DNA of 64,000 nt from DTWD01 sp963662965. GTDB lineage: Bacteria > Acidobacteriota > Vicinamibacteria > Vicinamibacterales > UBA8438. The stretch lies in contig OY759970.1 in NCBI GenBank assembly GCA_963662965.1, positions 5,022,001-5,086,000 of the forward strand, read 5' to 3'. The notes beneath the pieces are model-generated. The model saw only the letters and a program-made list of their open reading frames with translations. It had not been told where the DNA came from and made no database searches. The position numbers and the translations under genes are program-made. Shown in pieces: positions 26,040 through 34,747 of this stretch; within the stretch, counting starts at the first letter, position 1; each line of letters opens with the position of its first letter.

Positions 26040-26177
26040 GTGAGTGGGAATATCCTGGCCCCGGCGGTCGCGATCGCGGACGGTGCCAGCTTTACCGGCA
26101 GCATCGACATGCGGCCAGCCGCTGACTGGACAAAGGTCGCGGCACCCCTACTCGACGCGCAGCCAATGGCTGTCTAA
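26040..26177 (+). pseudogene. bactofilin C-terminal remnant
   Basis: The translation SGNILAPAVAIADGASFTGS, then IDMRPAADW, matches the end of the bactofilin beta-helix (the repeated GxIxAPxVxIxDGAxFxGxIDM pattern). Nothing of the preceding repeats is present upstream, so it is a fragment left after deletion or rearrangement. Its TAA stop lies at the end of the adjoining palindromic element. Confidence 0.5.
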
Positions 26178-26422
26178 TAGTCTGGGCTGACTACCCCAAA
26201 CCCCGTCGCCGGCACTCGCGGGGACCCTCCGCCCCACTCCGTGCCGGCGGGGGCGCGCCGTGCGCGCCCCGATCGTACTCAGCACGACCTGACTGCCCCC
26301 CACCAAGCGCGAGCGAACGGAGTGGGGCTTTCGGGGCCCCCGCGAGTGAGCGAGCGAGGGGGTCTGGGGGAAGCGCGCGAGACCGTTCGATTCGATCGAG
26401 CGCAATATTCCCCCAGTCTAAA
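26174..26422 (-). repeat. composite palindromic element, copies G3 and P2
   Basis: The left half (from CTAATAGTCTGGGC) carries the G-type core CACTCGCGGGGACCCTCCG and CGTGCCGGCGGGGGCGCGCC. The right half, in inverted orientation, carries the P-type unit: on the minus strand AGACTGGGGGAATATTGCGC, then CGCGCTTCCCCCAGACCCCC and ACTCGCGGGGGCCCC. Thus two units meet head to head over 250 bases, giving long self-complementarity. Confidence 0.7.
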
Positions 26423-26428
26423 GTTGGC

Positions 26429-27361
26429 TCACCGCCGGACCTCGGCGACATACCCATGCCGGGCCCGCACGACGTAATCTCGCTGTCGCACCCGCACCCG
26501 AATGCGGTGGTACCGCCCGTCCGGGGGATCGGCCGGCGCGTAGCCGAGCGTGTATTGGTGGTTGAGCTCCGCCGCGATCCGCTCCGTGGCCGGGGTCAGC
26601 TCCGGGCTGTCGTGAATCACCTCGGCGTATCCGCCGCTCTCGGCCGTGAGGCTGCGCAGTAGACGTTCATTGACGCGGTCATTGATCGGACGCCGTTCGA
26701 TCGCATCAATCCCCACGGCATAAACGAAGGCATCGCTCCTGCGGATTTGCTGTCGGACATCGCCGCGCGTGGCGTCGCTCGCCGTGTCCGCGCCATCTGA
26801 AATGAGCACGATCGCCGCCCGGTTATGAGTCCGATCTGCAAACATCGGCAACGCCATGGTGAGGGCGTCATAGATCGCGGTGGCGCCGTAGGGCCGCACC
26901 GTTTCGAGCCGGCTGTGCAACCGGCTCGGTCCCAGGGTCCACGGCGCCTCGAGCTTCGGGTCGTGGTTGAAGACAAGGAGGAATGCCTCGTCCGTCGGTT
27001 CGAGCAAGTCGACGAGGAAGCGACGAAGCGCAAAGCGGGCATCGTCCATGCGCCGCCCATACATGCTCTGGCTGATGTCGAGCACGATGCCAAGGCTCAG
27101 CGGGACACGGCCGCGATCGAACTGCGTGATCAGCTGCGGTTTGCCGTCTTCGAAGATCTCGAAGTCGTCGCGGACCAGGTCCCCCACGAGCCGGCCGTCG
27201 GCGTCACGCACGGTAGCGGTCACTTTGACGAGGTCGACTCCTGACCGAAACCGCCTAACCCCATCGGTCTGCGGACCGACCGAATCGACAGTCGTCGCGA
27301 GGGTCACCGCGACAAGAATCGCGAGGCCGATGACGGTTCTGGAACTCGCCCTCTGGCGCAC
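26429..27361 (-). CDS. exported VWFA-domain protein (acidobacterial VWFA-related family)
   Basis: 310 residues. N-terminal hydrophobic signal (TVIGLAILVAVTLATTVDSV), then FRSGVDLVKVTATVRDADGR and VRDDFEIFEDGKPQ, the domain placed before the VWA fold in the family annotated as VWFA-related Acidobacterial. The VWA metal site is LDISQSMYGRRMDDA (DxSxS) with the later ATAIYDALTMAL and LISDGADTAS. Likely a surface or periplasmic adhesion or assembly protein. The GTG at 27361 has AGGGA upstream. It is divergent from the acyl-CoA ligase gene across 74 bases, so promoters share that gap. Confidence 0.8.
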   Translation of the reverse strand: MRQRASSRTVIGLAILVAVTLATTVDSVGPQTDGVRRFRSGVDLVKVTATVRDADGRLVGDLVRDDFEIFEDGKPQLITQFDRGRVPLSLGIVLDISQSMYGRRMDDARFALRRFLVDLLEPTDEAFLLVFNHDPKLEAPWTLGPSRLHSRLETVRPYGATAIYDALTMALPMFADRTHNRAAIVLISDGADTASDATRGDVRQQIRRSDAFVYAVGIDAIERRPINDRVNERLLRSLTAESGGYAEVIHDSPELTPATERIAAELNHQYTLGYAPADPPDGRYHRIRVRVRQRDYVVRARHGYVAEVRR

Positions 27362-27435
27362 GGTCGGCGTCCCTGAAGTAACAGCAGCAGGCGCGCAGCG
27401 TCTCCAATTATACGAGTGGTACGGTACTGTGAGGT

Positions 27436-29094
27436 ATGGATGCACCCTCCTACGCGCACGGCGCCGTCGACACTCCGCTCCTGGGAGATACCATCGGCGA
27501 CAACCTCCGGCGAACCGTGGAGCGCGTCCCCGATCAGGATGCGCTCGTCGTCTGCCATCAAGGGTATCGCGCCACCTATCGCCAGCTGTGGGACTCGACG
27601 ACGACGCTCGCCAAGGCGCTCCTGGCGCGCGGCATCGCCGCGGGCGATCGCGTCGGAATGTGGGCGCCAAATCGGTACGAGTGGGTGATCGCGCAGTACG
27701 CGACGGCCCGCGTCGGCGCCATCCTGGTCAACGTGAATCCGGCGTTCAAGGCGCGGGAACTGGAGTACGTGATCAACCAATCGGGCCTCCGGATGCTGTT
27801 GCTGGCCCGCGCCTTTCGTCACACCGACTACACCGAGGTACTGGCCGAGGTCAGCCCGCGTTGCCCGGCGCTGGAGCACGTCGTGGTCCTGAACCACGCT
27901 GACGGCGACGCCGAGACCGAGACGTGGGAGGCGTTGCTCGCCCAGGCGTCGACCACCGCCGACGATACGCTGGCGGCGCGCGAGCGCACGCTGTCGTGCG
28001 ACGACCCGATCAATATTCAGTACACCTCGGGCACGACCGGTGCGCCCAAGGGCGCCACCCTCTCGCATCACAACATCCTGAACAACGGATTCTTTTGCGG
28101 CGAGATCCTCGGCTATACGGCAGCGGACCGCGTGGCCGTCCCGGTGCCGTTCTATCACTGCTTCGGCATGGTGATCGGTAACCTGGCATGCACGACGCAC
28201 GGTGCCTGCATCGTCGTGCCGAGCGAGGCATTCGATGCGCGGGCGACACTGGCCGCCATCGTCGCCGAGCGCTGCACGTCGATCTATGGCGTGCCGACGA
28301 TGTTCATCGCACAGCTCAACCATGCCGACTTCGCCTCGACCGACTTCTCGACGCTGCGCACCGGGGTGATGGCGGGCTCCCCCTGTCCCGTCGAGGTGAT
28401 GAAGCAGGTCCGTGAGCAGATGCACGTGCGGGAGATCACGATCTGCTACGGCATGACCGAGACATCGCCGGTGTCCACTCAAACCCGTATCGATGACCCC
28501 GTCGACAAACGAGTCGGCTCGGTCGGACAGATCCATCCCCACGCGGAGGTCAAGATCATCGACCCCGAGACCGACCGCCTCGTGCCACGCGGCACGTCGG
28601 GCGAGTTGTGTACACGCGGCTACCTCGTCATGCTCGGCTACTGGGGCAACGACGACGCCACGCGTGACGCTATCGACGCCACCCGTTGGATGCATACGGG
28701 CGACCTGGCCGTCATGGACGACGACGGCTACGTGAGCATCGTCGGGCGCCTGAAGGACATGATCATCCGGGGCGGTGAGAACGTCTATCCCCGCGAGATC
28801 GAGGAGTTTCTGTACACCCACCCCGATATCGAGGACGCGAAGGTGGTCGGCGTCCCGTCGGCGATGTACGGCGAGGACGTCATGGCGTGGATCAAGCCGA
28901 AGGCAGGGGCGGTCCTCACGGACGAAGTCCTTCGGGCCTTTTGCCTGGGCACGATCGCAACCTACAAGATTCCGCGCTACTGGAAAGTCGTCGACACGTT
29001 TCCGATGACGGTCACCGGGAAGGTCCAGAAGTACAAGATGCGCGACATCGCCACGGCCGAGCTCGGGTTGGCGGCCGACGTCGACACGGCGTAG
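27436..29094 (+). CDS. long/medium-chain acyl-CoA synthetase (AMP-binding)
   Basis: 552 residues, ANL superfamily. ATP-binding motif YTSGTTGAPKGATLSHHNIL, the VPVPFYHCFGMVIG acyl pocket segment, CYGMTETSPVS, and GRLKDMIIRGGENVYPREIE with the hinge; TVTGKVQKYKMRD holds the catalytic Lys. Activates a fatty acid to acyl-CoA. The start ATG at 27436 follows GTGAGGT. Ten bases separate it from the ceramidase gene, which overlaps the next, so the three form an operon. In that context it would activate the fatty acid freed from ceramide. Confidence 0.88.
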   Translation: MDAPSYAHGAVDTPLLGDTIGDNLRRTVERVPDQDALVVCHQGYRATYRQLWDSTTTLAKALLARGIAAGDRVGMWAPNRYEWVIAQYATARVGAILVNVNPAFKARELEYVINQSGLRMLLLARAFRHTDYTEVLAEVSPRCPALEHVVVLNHADGDAETETWEALLAQASTTADDTLAARERTLSCDDPINIQYTSGTTGAPKGATLSHHNILNNGFFCGEILGYTAADRVAVPVPFYHCFGMVIGNLACTTHGACIVVPSEAFDARATLAAIVAERCTSIYGVPTMFIAQLNHADFASTDFSTLRTGVMAGSPCPVEVMKQVREQMHVREITICYGMTETSPVSTQTRIDDPVDKRVGSVGQIHPHAEVKIIDPETDRLVPRGTSGELCTRGYLVMLGYWGNDDATRDAIDATRWMHTGDLAVMDDDGYVSIVGRLKDMIIRGGENVYPREIEEFLYTHPDIEDAKVVGVPSAMYGEDVMAWIKPKAGAVLTDEVLRAFCLGTIATYKIPRYWKVVDTFPMTVTGKVQKYKMRDIATAELGLAADVDTA

Positions 29095-29104
29095 GAGCCA
29101 GCAG

Positions 29105-30739
29105 GTGTCACGCTTCAGGCTACTGTCATTCGTGTTGGCGTGTCTCGGCGCCCCGGCGTCGGCGTCAGCGCAGCTGGAGGCCGGCGCCGCCGCGGTCGAG
29201 ATCACTCCGGTCCTCTGCGACGACGCGGCACCGCAGGCCACCCGCGAGCAGTTCGACGCTGCCCGCGGGTGCTTTCGTTGGATTCACCTCGGGGGCTTTA
29301 GTCCGTACGTGCCGCTCCGAGATGACGCGCGTCTCGCCACCGGAGTGCATGACCCGCTGTGGGCGCGCAGCCTGGCCCTGCGTGATGCAACCGGCCGCAT
29401 CGTCGTGCTGGTCGCCACAGACCTCCCCGGCCTCGGACGGAAGCACACCGGGCCGGTTCGCCGTCGGGTCTCAGAGACCCACGGCGTCCCGCCGAGTCAC
29501 ATCATCATCCATTCGACCCATACACACTCGGCACCCGATGCCAGCGGATACTGGTCGACGCTGATGAGCGGACACAACCGGCAGTATGGGGACCAACTGC
29601 GAGACCACCTCTATCGCGCGATCACCGGCGCGCTCGACACGCTTCAACCGGCGACGCTCACCACTGCCACCACGACGCACGTCTCTTGCATCGATGGAGG
29701 GAACGGTGCGCTGAAAATGGACCCGCACTGTGACCTTCCCGATAGCAGTACCGCGTTCGACGATGTCGCGACACGCCACGACCGGTTCCTGATTCAGCGC
29801 GACCAGCGAGATCCAATTGTCCGCAACACCCGCATCGTCGCCGCGGAAGTGCGCGCAGCCGATACCGGGGCGACCATCGCGACGTTCGTCAACTGGCACA
29901 ACCACCCCGACACCCTTGGTAGCGCCAACCGACTCATCTCGAGCGACTACCCGCACTATCTCCGCGAGCACCTCGAGCGCGTGCGCGGGGGGATCGCCAT
30001 CTACGTCGTCGGGACCCTCGGCAATCAACTCGGCGGCCTCCGCGGCACTCCAGTCCCGCTGTGGACGGAGCACGGTGACCGGGTCGTCGAGACGAGCCCA
30101 GACGGCTCCCAGCATCCCGTTCTTGTGACGGCGGGCTGGGACCAGGTCCGGTCGACCGGCTACGAGGTGGCGCAGGCGGCGCTCGACGCGCTCGACCGGG
30201 CGACACCGGTCGCCGATCCGAATATCAGCGTCCGTTGGACCGAGGTCGACACGCCGGTCGACAACGCCATCCACGTGCTCGGCACCTGGTCCGTCTGGCA
30301 CGATCGGGTCGAGCCCCCCGAGCGCCTCCGCTATCACTGGCCATCCTGCTGGGGACTGCTCGGATGCGTACGCGCCGAGGTCAGCCTGATCGAAATAGGC
30401 GACTTGAGCCTGATCACCGCGCCGGGTGAGATCGATCCGGCGTATGCACTCGGCCGACGCGCGAGCATTGCGGACTACGGCGAACGGTGGGGGAGGTGGG
30501 ACTTTCCGGCCATCGACGGCGTCGACCGCCTGATGCCCGGCACACACCACGGGTTTATCGGGTCGGCACACGACTACCTCTCGTACATGGTGCCAGCCTC
30601 GGACAACGTCGGTTGGTGGAACTTCGGCCATCCGAACCACTACGAGGAGTGGGTCACGATCGGCAAGCGCTTTGGCGACGACATCGCGGCCGCGTGGCGC
30701 ACGCTGCTCACCGCCCCGCCCGCCGATCACGCCCCGTGA
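29105..30739 (+). CDS. neutral ceramidase-like secreted amidohydrolase
   Basis: 544 residues. Signal peptide LLSFVLACLGAPASASA. The mature protein opens LEAGAAAVEITP, typical of neutral/alkaline non-lysosomal ceramidases, and has the zinc-binding HSTHTHSAPDASGYW and FVNWHNHPDTLG segments. Ceramidases split ceramide into sphingoid base and fatty acid. A C-terminal immunoglobulin-like domain found in some members is absent, and the protein is shorter than the 650-700 residue Pseudomonas form. GTG start with GGAG upstream. It overlaps the membrane ceramidase gene by one base. Confidence 0.75.
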   Translation: MSRFRLLSFVLACLGAPASASAQLEAGAAAVEITPVLCDDAAPQATREQFDAARGCFRWIHLGGFSPYVPLRDDARLATGVHDPLWARSLALRDATGRIVVLVATDLPGLGRKHTGPVRRRVSETHGVPPSHIIIHSTHTHSAPDASGYWSTLMSGHNRQYGDQLRDHLYRAITGALDTLQPATLTTATTTHVSCIDGGNGALKMDPHCDLPDSSTAFDDVATRHDRFLIQRDQRDPIVRNTRIVAAEVRAADTGATIATFVNWHNHPDTLGSANRLISSDYPHYLREHLERVRGGIAIYVVGTLGNQLGGLRGTPVPLWTEHGDRVVETSPDGSQHPVLVTAGWDQVRSTGYEVAQAALDALDRATPVADPNISVRWTEVDTPVDNAIHVLGTWSVWHDRVEPPERLRYHWPSCWGLLGCVRAEVSLIEIGDLSLITAPGEIDPAYALGRRASIADYGERWGRWDFPAIDGVDRLMPGTHHGFIGSAHDYLSYMVPASDNVGWWNFGHPNHYEEWVTIGKRFGDDIAAAWRTLLTAPPADHAP

Positions 30740-31407
30740 TGTCGTCGTGGAATCGGTTCGCGCCGGTGATCTTCGAGACGTGTGAACCGACGGTCGGCGG
30801 CTGGGTCGCGCACCCCGCCGAGGCGGTCTCGGGCCTCGCGTACCTGACGGCGGCCCTGTTTCTATGGCAACGCTTCGGACGGGTCGACCGGGACCTCCCC
30901 GTCCGCTATCTGCCGACGTCGCTGGCGGCCATCGGCGTGGCGTCGGTGCTCTTTCACACCTCCTACGCAGCAGTGTTCCAGGTCATCGACATTGCCACCA
31001 TCCCCCTGTTCGCCGGGTACATCCTCGCCGCCACCTTCGTCCATCGGCGCCAGGTCGACGTCGAGGCGTTTCCGCGTCTCTTCGCGGTCTTTGCCGGCAT
31101 CGGCGCCGCGCTCCCCTTGGTCGACCTCGCACTCGGATTCGTCGCGGTGGTATTCCAGGGCCTCGTGGTCGTCTGGTTCTGGCGGGGACGCTGGGTTGGC
31201 CGCGCGCGTCCTGATGCCCATTTAGGCATCTCGCTCTTGGTCCCCGGTACGGTCTTGCTCGTCCTCGATCATGCCGCCATCGGCTGTGTAACCGGCGCCG
31301 GGGCGCACGTGCTCCAGCCGCACGTCGTCTGGCATCTCCTGTCCGCCACGAGCGCGGTGTTTTTCTACCGTGCCGAGCGCCTGCTCGAGCGACGGTGGAC
31401 CCGTTGA
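30739..31407 (+). CDS. alkaline ceramidase-like membrane protein (CREST superfamily)
   Basis: 222 residues, seven predicted helices. The hydrolase signature is spread over the helices: CEPTVGGWVAHPAEAVSGLA near the N-terminus, SVLFHTSYAAVFQVID (SxxxH and Asp) and QPHVVWHLLSATSAVFF (HxxxH) near the end, the metal-binding pattern of alkaline ceramidases and related CREST enzymes. ATG overlaps the stop of the secreted ceramidase (TGATG). It is not related in sequence to that enzyme; both are predicted to act on amide-linked lipids on different sides of the membrane. Start at 30739; the longer open frame is a shadow. Confidence 0.75.
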   Translation: MSSWNRFAPVIFETCEPTVGGWVAHPAEAVSGLAYLTAALFLWQRFGRVDRDLPVRYLPTSLAAIGVASVLFHTSYAAVFQVIDIATIPLFAGYILAATFVHRRQVDVEAFPRLFAVFAGIGAALPLVDLALGFVAVVFQGLVVVWFWRGRWVGRARPDAHLGISLLVPGTVLLVLDHAAIGCVTGAGAHVLQPHVVWHLLSATSAVFFYRAERLLERRWTR

Positions 31408-31412
31408 TGACG

Positions 31413-31578
31413 CTAGGAGCCCGTGGTGAAAGTCGCGCTGCATTCGACCGACGATGCATCCGGCCTGGCGGCGTTGCTCCTCGGTCGCATACTGCCGGTA
31501 TTCTCCCTCGTCCCGCCTTGCCAGGCTGGCGCCTCGCCGGTCTCAGTGCCACGCGCGACTTTCACCACAGGCTCCTAG
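31413..31578 (-). repeat. 166-base hairpin element with 25-base inverted ends, copy R2
   Basis: Left end CTAGGAGCCCGTGGTGAAAG; the right end is its inverted copy with one mismatch over 25 bases. The core runs in the minus direction (GGCAAGGCGGGACGAGGGAG, then GAGGAGCAACGCCGCCAGGC). The right terminal CTAG holds the TAG stop of the next minus-strand gene (31575-31577). Same subfamily as R3 at 46062. Confidence 0.85.
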
Positions 31579-32210
31579 GACCGTATCTGGGTGCGCCACC
31601 ACCACCACCCGCCGAGCGCGGACGACACCAGGCAGGCGCCGGCGCCACCAACCAGGGCGACGATAAACTGCGCGAGTGCCGTGCCGGCCGACACGAAGAA
31701 CACGGTGCCGGTCATCAACAGCCCCCCGATCGCACCAAAGGCGGCGCCGGCGCCGGCGTCCCTCGCCGTTCGTCGCCAACCGCGACCGAGGAGCGCCGAT
31801 CCGAAGCACCCGATGAGGATGTAGCTGACGGTGAACGCGGGGACGAACCGGGTCCCGAGCTCGCCGACCGCTTCGCGTCCGGTCAGCGCGTAGAGGGTGC
31901 CGACCACGGCAAAAATTGGCCACAGGCCAACGACGTACGCGACCGCGATCGCCAGCCGGCCGCGCCGACCGAGACGAAGAGCACCACCAGACACGGCGCC
32001 GCCGGCGGCGGCCGCCACGGCGAGCAGTATCAGCGGTGCGAGAAACGGCGTGCCGGACAGGGCGCCTCGGCTGCCGAGCCACGGCAGGCCGACCAACAAG
32101 ACCGTCAGTGGGATGACCGTGCCCGCGGCAAATGCGGTGGCGACGCGGGCCGGTGGCACCGGACCCGCGCCTTCGGCAGACTCAGAAGCCAATGTCCGAT
32201 CCGACGGCAA
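31575..32210 (-). CDS. multi-helix membrane protein of unknown function
   Basis: Up to 211 residues with six hydrophobic helices (for example FLAPLILLAVAAAAGGAVSG, LAIAVAYVVGLWPIFAVVG, GTALAQFIVALVGGAGACL). No family recognised. The start is uncertain: TTG codons at 32210 and 32195 and a GTG at 32159 are possible, and the first two overlap the end of the Omp85-like gene. C-terminal WWWWRTQIRS ends in the repeat's CTAG. Probably co-transcribed with the Omp85-like gene upstream. Confidence 0.55.
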   Translation of the reverse strand: MPSDRTLASESAEGAGPVPPARVATAFAAGTVIPLTVLLVGLPWLGSRGALSGTPFLAPLILLAVAAAAGGAVSGGALRLGRRGRLAIAVAYVVGLWPIFAVVGTLYALTGREAVGELGTRFVPAFTVSYILIGCFGSALLGRGWRRTARDAGAGAAFGAIGGLLMTGTVFFVSAGTALAQFIVALVGGAGACLVSSALGGWWWWRTQIRS

Positions 32211-33777
32211 ACACCCACCGCCCCGCCTCGGTTATCCGATTGAGCCCATACCCCACGTCGAGCCGAACTCCACCGCGCGTCGACAACCGGTTGCTACCGA
32301 GCAGGAGACTGACCCCCACCGCTGTCTTGAGATCGGAAAGGTCGAACTCCCGCTCATCCGCCCAGACGAAACCGCTGTCGACGAAGCCGGCGAGACCGAA
32401 CGAGAAGAGCTGCCCCACGTCGTCGGCGAAGAACCACCGCTCTTCGACGGTCATCAGGAGCAGCCGATTGCCGCTGAACCGTCGCACCGGATACCCGCGG
32501 AGCCCGGTCTCGGCGCCGAGCAGGAGCTGCACCTCGGGGTCGAGGTTGTGGCCGCGCTGGTAGGTGACGCGGCCGACCAGGGCGCGTCGCTCAGCGTGCT
32601 TCAGCAGGTATCGGCCTCGAAATGTCGTCAGCGCATTACGCCACTCACCCCGCTCGTGGCGTCCGTCGAAGCGTCCCTCCGCGATCAGGAAATGCCCGTC
32701 GCCCAGTGGCACTCCCTGCGCGTGGCCCGCCGACAGAAACAGGGCTCGCGCCTCGCTCCCCCCGAGCGTCGGCGTCGAGAGTCCGACCGTACCGAACGCG
32801 TCGGCGCCGAGGTTGAAGTCCTCACTGCGTTCGAACTGATTGACGTGGGTCAGCCGGACGAAACGATGTCCGACCGACTGGACACCCACCTCGGCGACCC
32901 CAAAGTCGCGTCCCTCGCTCCCGACCCGCTCCTCGCGCAACCGATACGCACCGTGCACACGCAGCGCGTGCTGCGCACCTCGTCGAACCGCACGACTCGC
33001 TTCGACGTCCGCCCATTGGCCGCGGTGTCGCAGCCGACCAATCTCATCGCCGTCCTCGAAGATCGGGTCGGTCCGCCTAAAGCTCCCGCCCCCCACGGAC
33101 CACGACCACGGATCTCGAAGCGAGAGGTACCTGCGGTCGACGCCGAGGAACTGCTCGTCGCCGTCGCTCAACTTCGCGAGAGACGCCAGCAACGACACAT
33201 TCGACCCGACGAGCTGGGGGTCGGTGTAGGAAACCCGGTCGATGGTGCGGTCGAGGTTAATGCGATGGGTCAGGGTCATCGACTTGCCCAGTCCAAACAG
33301 GTTCTTTTCCGACACCCCAAGCTCCCAGAGTGTCCGGTCCTGCACTTGCCGGAAATCGACCCGCGGTGCCAACGACCAGGTGTCCCAGGTCATGACGCGA
33401 ACGTCGACACGATCGACCCGGCCGTCTCGGTCCTCATCGACGTCGACCATCTCGATGCGCGCATCACGGAGGAACGGCAGCGCGCGCAGGTTACGCTCCG
33501 TCTGCTCGACGAGCTCCTGGTCCAGCCGGTCACCGCTGTCGAACAGTAACTCCCGCCGCACCACCTCGTCGCGCGTCCTCACGTGGATGTTGTTGGCGAT
33601 GCGATAGGGCGTCGAGATCCCGTCGTCTGGCTCATCGAACACCTCGTGATTGACGATTTCGATGACGCCGATTGGAAGACGCCCCGGCGGGGCCTCAGCC
33701 GTCTGCTCGGCGGCGGCCGCGCCGACGAAGAAGGAAAACGGGGCTACGAAAATCATCCACACTACCGGCTGGCGCAC
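32182..33777 (-). CDS. Omp85/ShlB-type outer-membrane protein with POTRA region
   Basis: 531 residues. Signal peptide VVWMIFVAPFSFFVGAAAA. Residues 30-130 look like a POTRA domain (LPIGVIEIVNHEVF, RNLRALPFLRDARIEMVDVD), and the rest is a 16-strand barrel. The Omp85 lid motif is visible as ETGLRGYPVRRFSGNRLLL (R-G-Y), and the last residue is Phe (FAVGSDIGF). One POTRA suggests a TamA/ShlB-like role in protein or lipid translocation rather than BamA itself. GTG start at 33777, or ATG at 33756. Confidence 0.75.
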   Translation of the reverse strand: MRQPVVWMIFVAPFSFFVGAAAAEQTAEAPPGRLPIGVIEIVNHEVFDEPDDGISTPYRIANNIHVRTRDEVVRRELLFDSGDRLDQELVEQTERNLRALPFLRDARIEMVDVDEDRDGRVDRVDVRVMTWDTWSLAPRVDFRQVQDRTLWELGVSEKNLFGLGKSMTLTHRINLDRTIDRVSYTDPQLVGSNVSLLASLAKLSDGDEQFLGVDRRYLSLRDPWSWSVGGGSFRRTDPIFEDGDEIGRLRHRGQWADVEASRAVRRGAQHALRVHGAYRLREERVGSEGRDFGVAEVGVQSVGHRFVRLTHVNQFERSEDFNLGADAFGTVGLSTPTLGGSEARALFLSAGHAQGVPLGDGHFLIAEGRFDGRHERGEWRNALTTFRGRYLLKHAERRALVGRVTYQRGHNLDPEVQLLLGAETGLRGYPVRRFSGNRLLLMTVEERWFFADDVGQLFSFGLAGFVDSGFVWADEREFDLSDLKTAVGVSLLLGSNRLSTRGGVRLDVGYGLNRITEAGRWVFAVGSDIGF

Positions 33778-33790
33778 GGGGAAATCGTAT

Positions 33791-33900
33791 CTTAGACGGG
33801 GTCTGCGACTCCGAACCCCGCCGCCGGCACTCGCGGGGACCCCTTCGCCCCACTCCGTGCCGGCGGGGGCGCGCCGTGCGCGCCCTGACTCAGACTGCTA
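33791..33900 (+). repeat. GC-rich palindromic element, copy G2
   Basis: Reads CTTAGACGGGGTCTGCGACT, then CGCCGCCGGCACTCGCGGGG, CCCCACTCCGTGCCGGCGGG and ends GACTCAGACTG. Near-identical to G1 and the left half of G3. It lies upstream of both the Omp85-like gene (minus) and the SYLF gene (plus), so here it is in a divergent promoter region rather than after a stop codon. Confidence 0.75.
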
Positions 33901-34029
33901 CCATCCGGGCTGTACTCACGAGCAAACGGGGGAGGGTGGCATAGGTCATGCACTATAAGAGAACACGTCATGGCACAATTCCGTATTTACAGTGGACCAT
34001 CGCTGCTTGCCACCTTGAGGAGGCGCCGC

Positions 34030-34743
34030 ATGACCGGAACTCGTGACAACCACGCGACCGCGCTCCTGATCGGAGTTTGCCTGCTCGTGACCGACCCACG
34101 CTCAGCCTTGGCGGCCGATGAAGGGGATCGAATCGATGAATCGATCAGGGTGATCGAGGAGATCATGGCCGCCCCGGACTCGGCGGTGCCGGAGGCCATT
34201 CTCGACAACGCCGTCGCGATTGCGGTCTTCCCGTCGACGATCAAAGCGGGATTCATCTTCGGCGGCCACCGTGGTCGGGGGTTCATTGCCGCGCGACACC
34301 CCGACACCGGCGCGTGGTCACCGCCGGCGTTCCTCACGCTGACCGGCGGCAGCTTCGGGCTTCAGATCGGGGGACAGGCGGTGGACCTCATTCTCGTCGT
34401 GCGGAACCGACGCGGGCTGGAACAGTTGCTCAAGAACGAGTTCAAGATTGGCGGCGACGCCACGGCCGTCGTCGGCCCCGTGGGTCGCCACGCCGAGGCC
34501 TCGACCGACATCCAGCTGCGCGCCGAGATCCTGAGCTATTCGCGCACGCGCGGCATTTTCGCCGGCATCACGTTGCAGGGGTCGACGATCCGCGCCGACC
34601 GCGACGCGAACGAGCGCTTCTACGGCGAGCGGTTCGACTCGACCGAGGTCGTGATCGACGGTGAGGTGGAGCCATCGTCAATGCCCGACGCCGTCGAGCG
34701 GCTCCAGACTACCCTCGCCACGCTGGCGCCGCCCAGGCAATAG
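34030..34743 (+). CDS. SYLF-domain lipid-binding protein (Ysc84 family)
   Basis: 237 residues. Signal-like N-terminus (ATALLIGVCLLVTDPRSALA), then the SYLF/Ysc84 domain: IPEAILDNAVAIAVFPST-like segment, GFIFGGHRGRGFIAARH, WSPPAFLTLTGGSFGLQIGG, then ATAVVGPVGRHAEASTDIQL and EILSYSRTRGIFAGITLQGS. The family binds phosphoinositide-like lipids in eukaryotes; bacterial members are exported and of unknown role. The ATG at 34030 has GAGGAGG upstream; an ATG at 33970 is less likely. Convergent with the FAD oxidoreductase gene. Confidence 0.85.
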   Translation: MTGTRDNHATALLIGVCLLVTDPRSALAADEGDRIDESIRVIEEIMAAPDSAVPEAILDNAVAIAVFPSTIKAGFIFGGHRGRGFIAARHPDTGAWSPPAFLTLTGGSFGLQIGGQAVDLILVVRNRRGLEQLLKNEFKIGGDATAVVGPVGRHAEASTDIQLRAEILSYSRTRGIFAGITLQGSTIRADRDANERFYGERFDSTEVVIDGEVEPSSMPDAVERLQTTLATLAPPRQ

Positions 34744-34747
34744 ACGA

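Noticed and set aside
27304..29241. 645-codon minus-strand frame
   Set aside because: Antisense to the acyl-CoA ligase; no recognisable domain.
31395..32243. Plus-strand frame starting in repeat R2
   Set aside because: It arises from the repeat and the antisense of a membrane protein; the repeat itself yields similar false peptides at 46029 and 46122.
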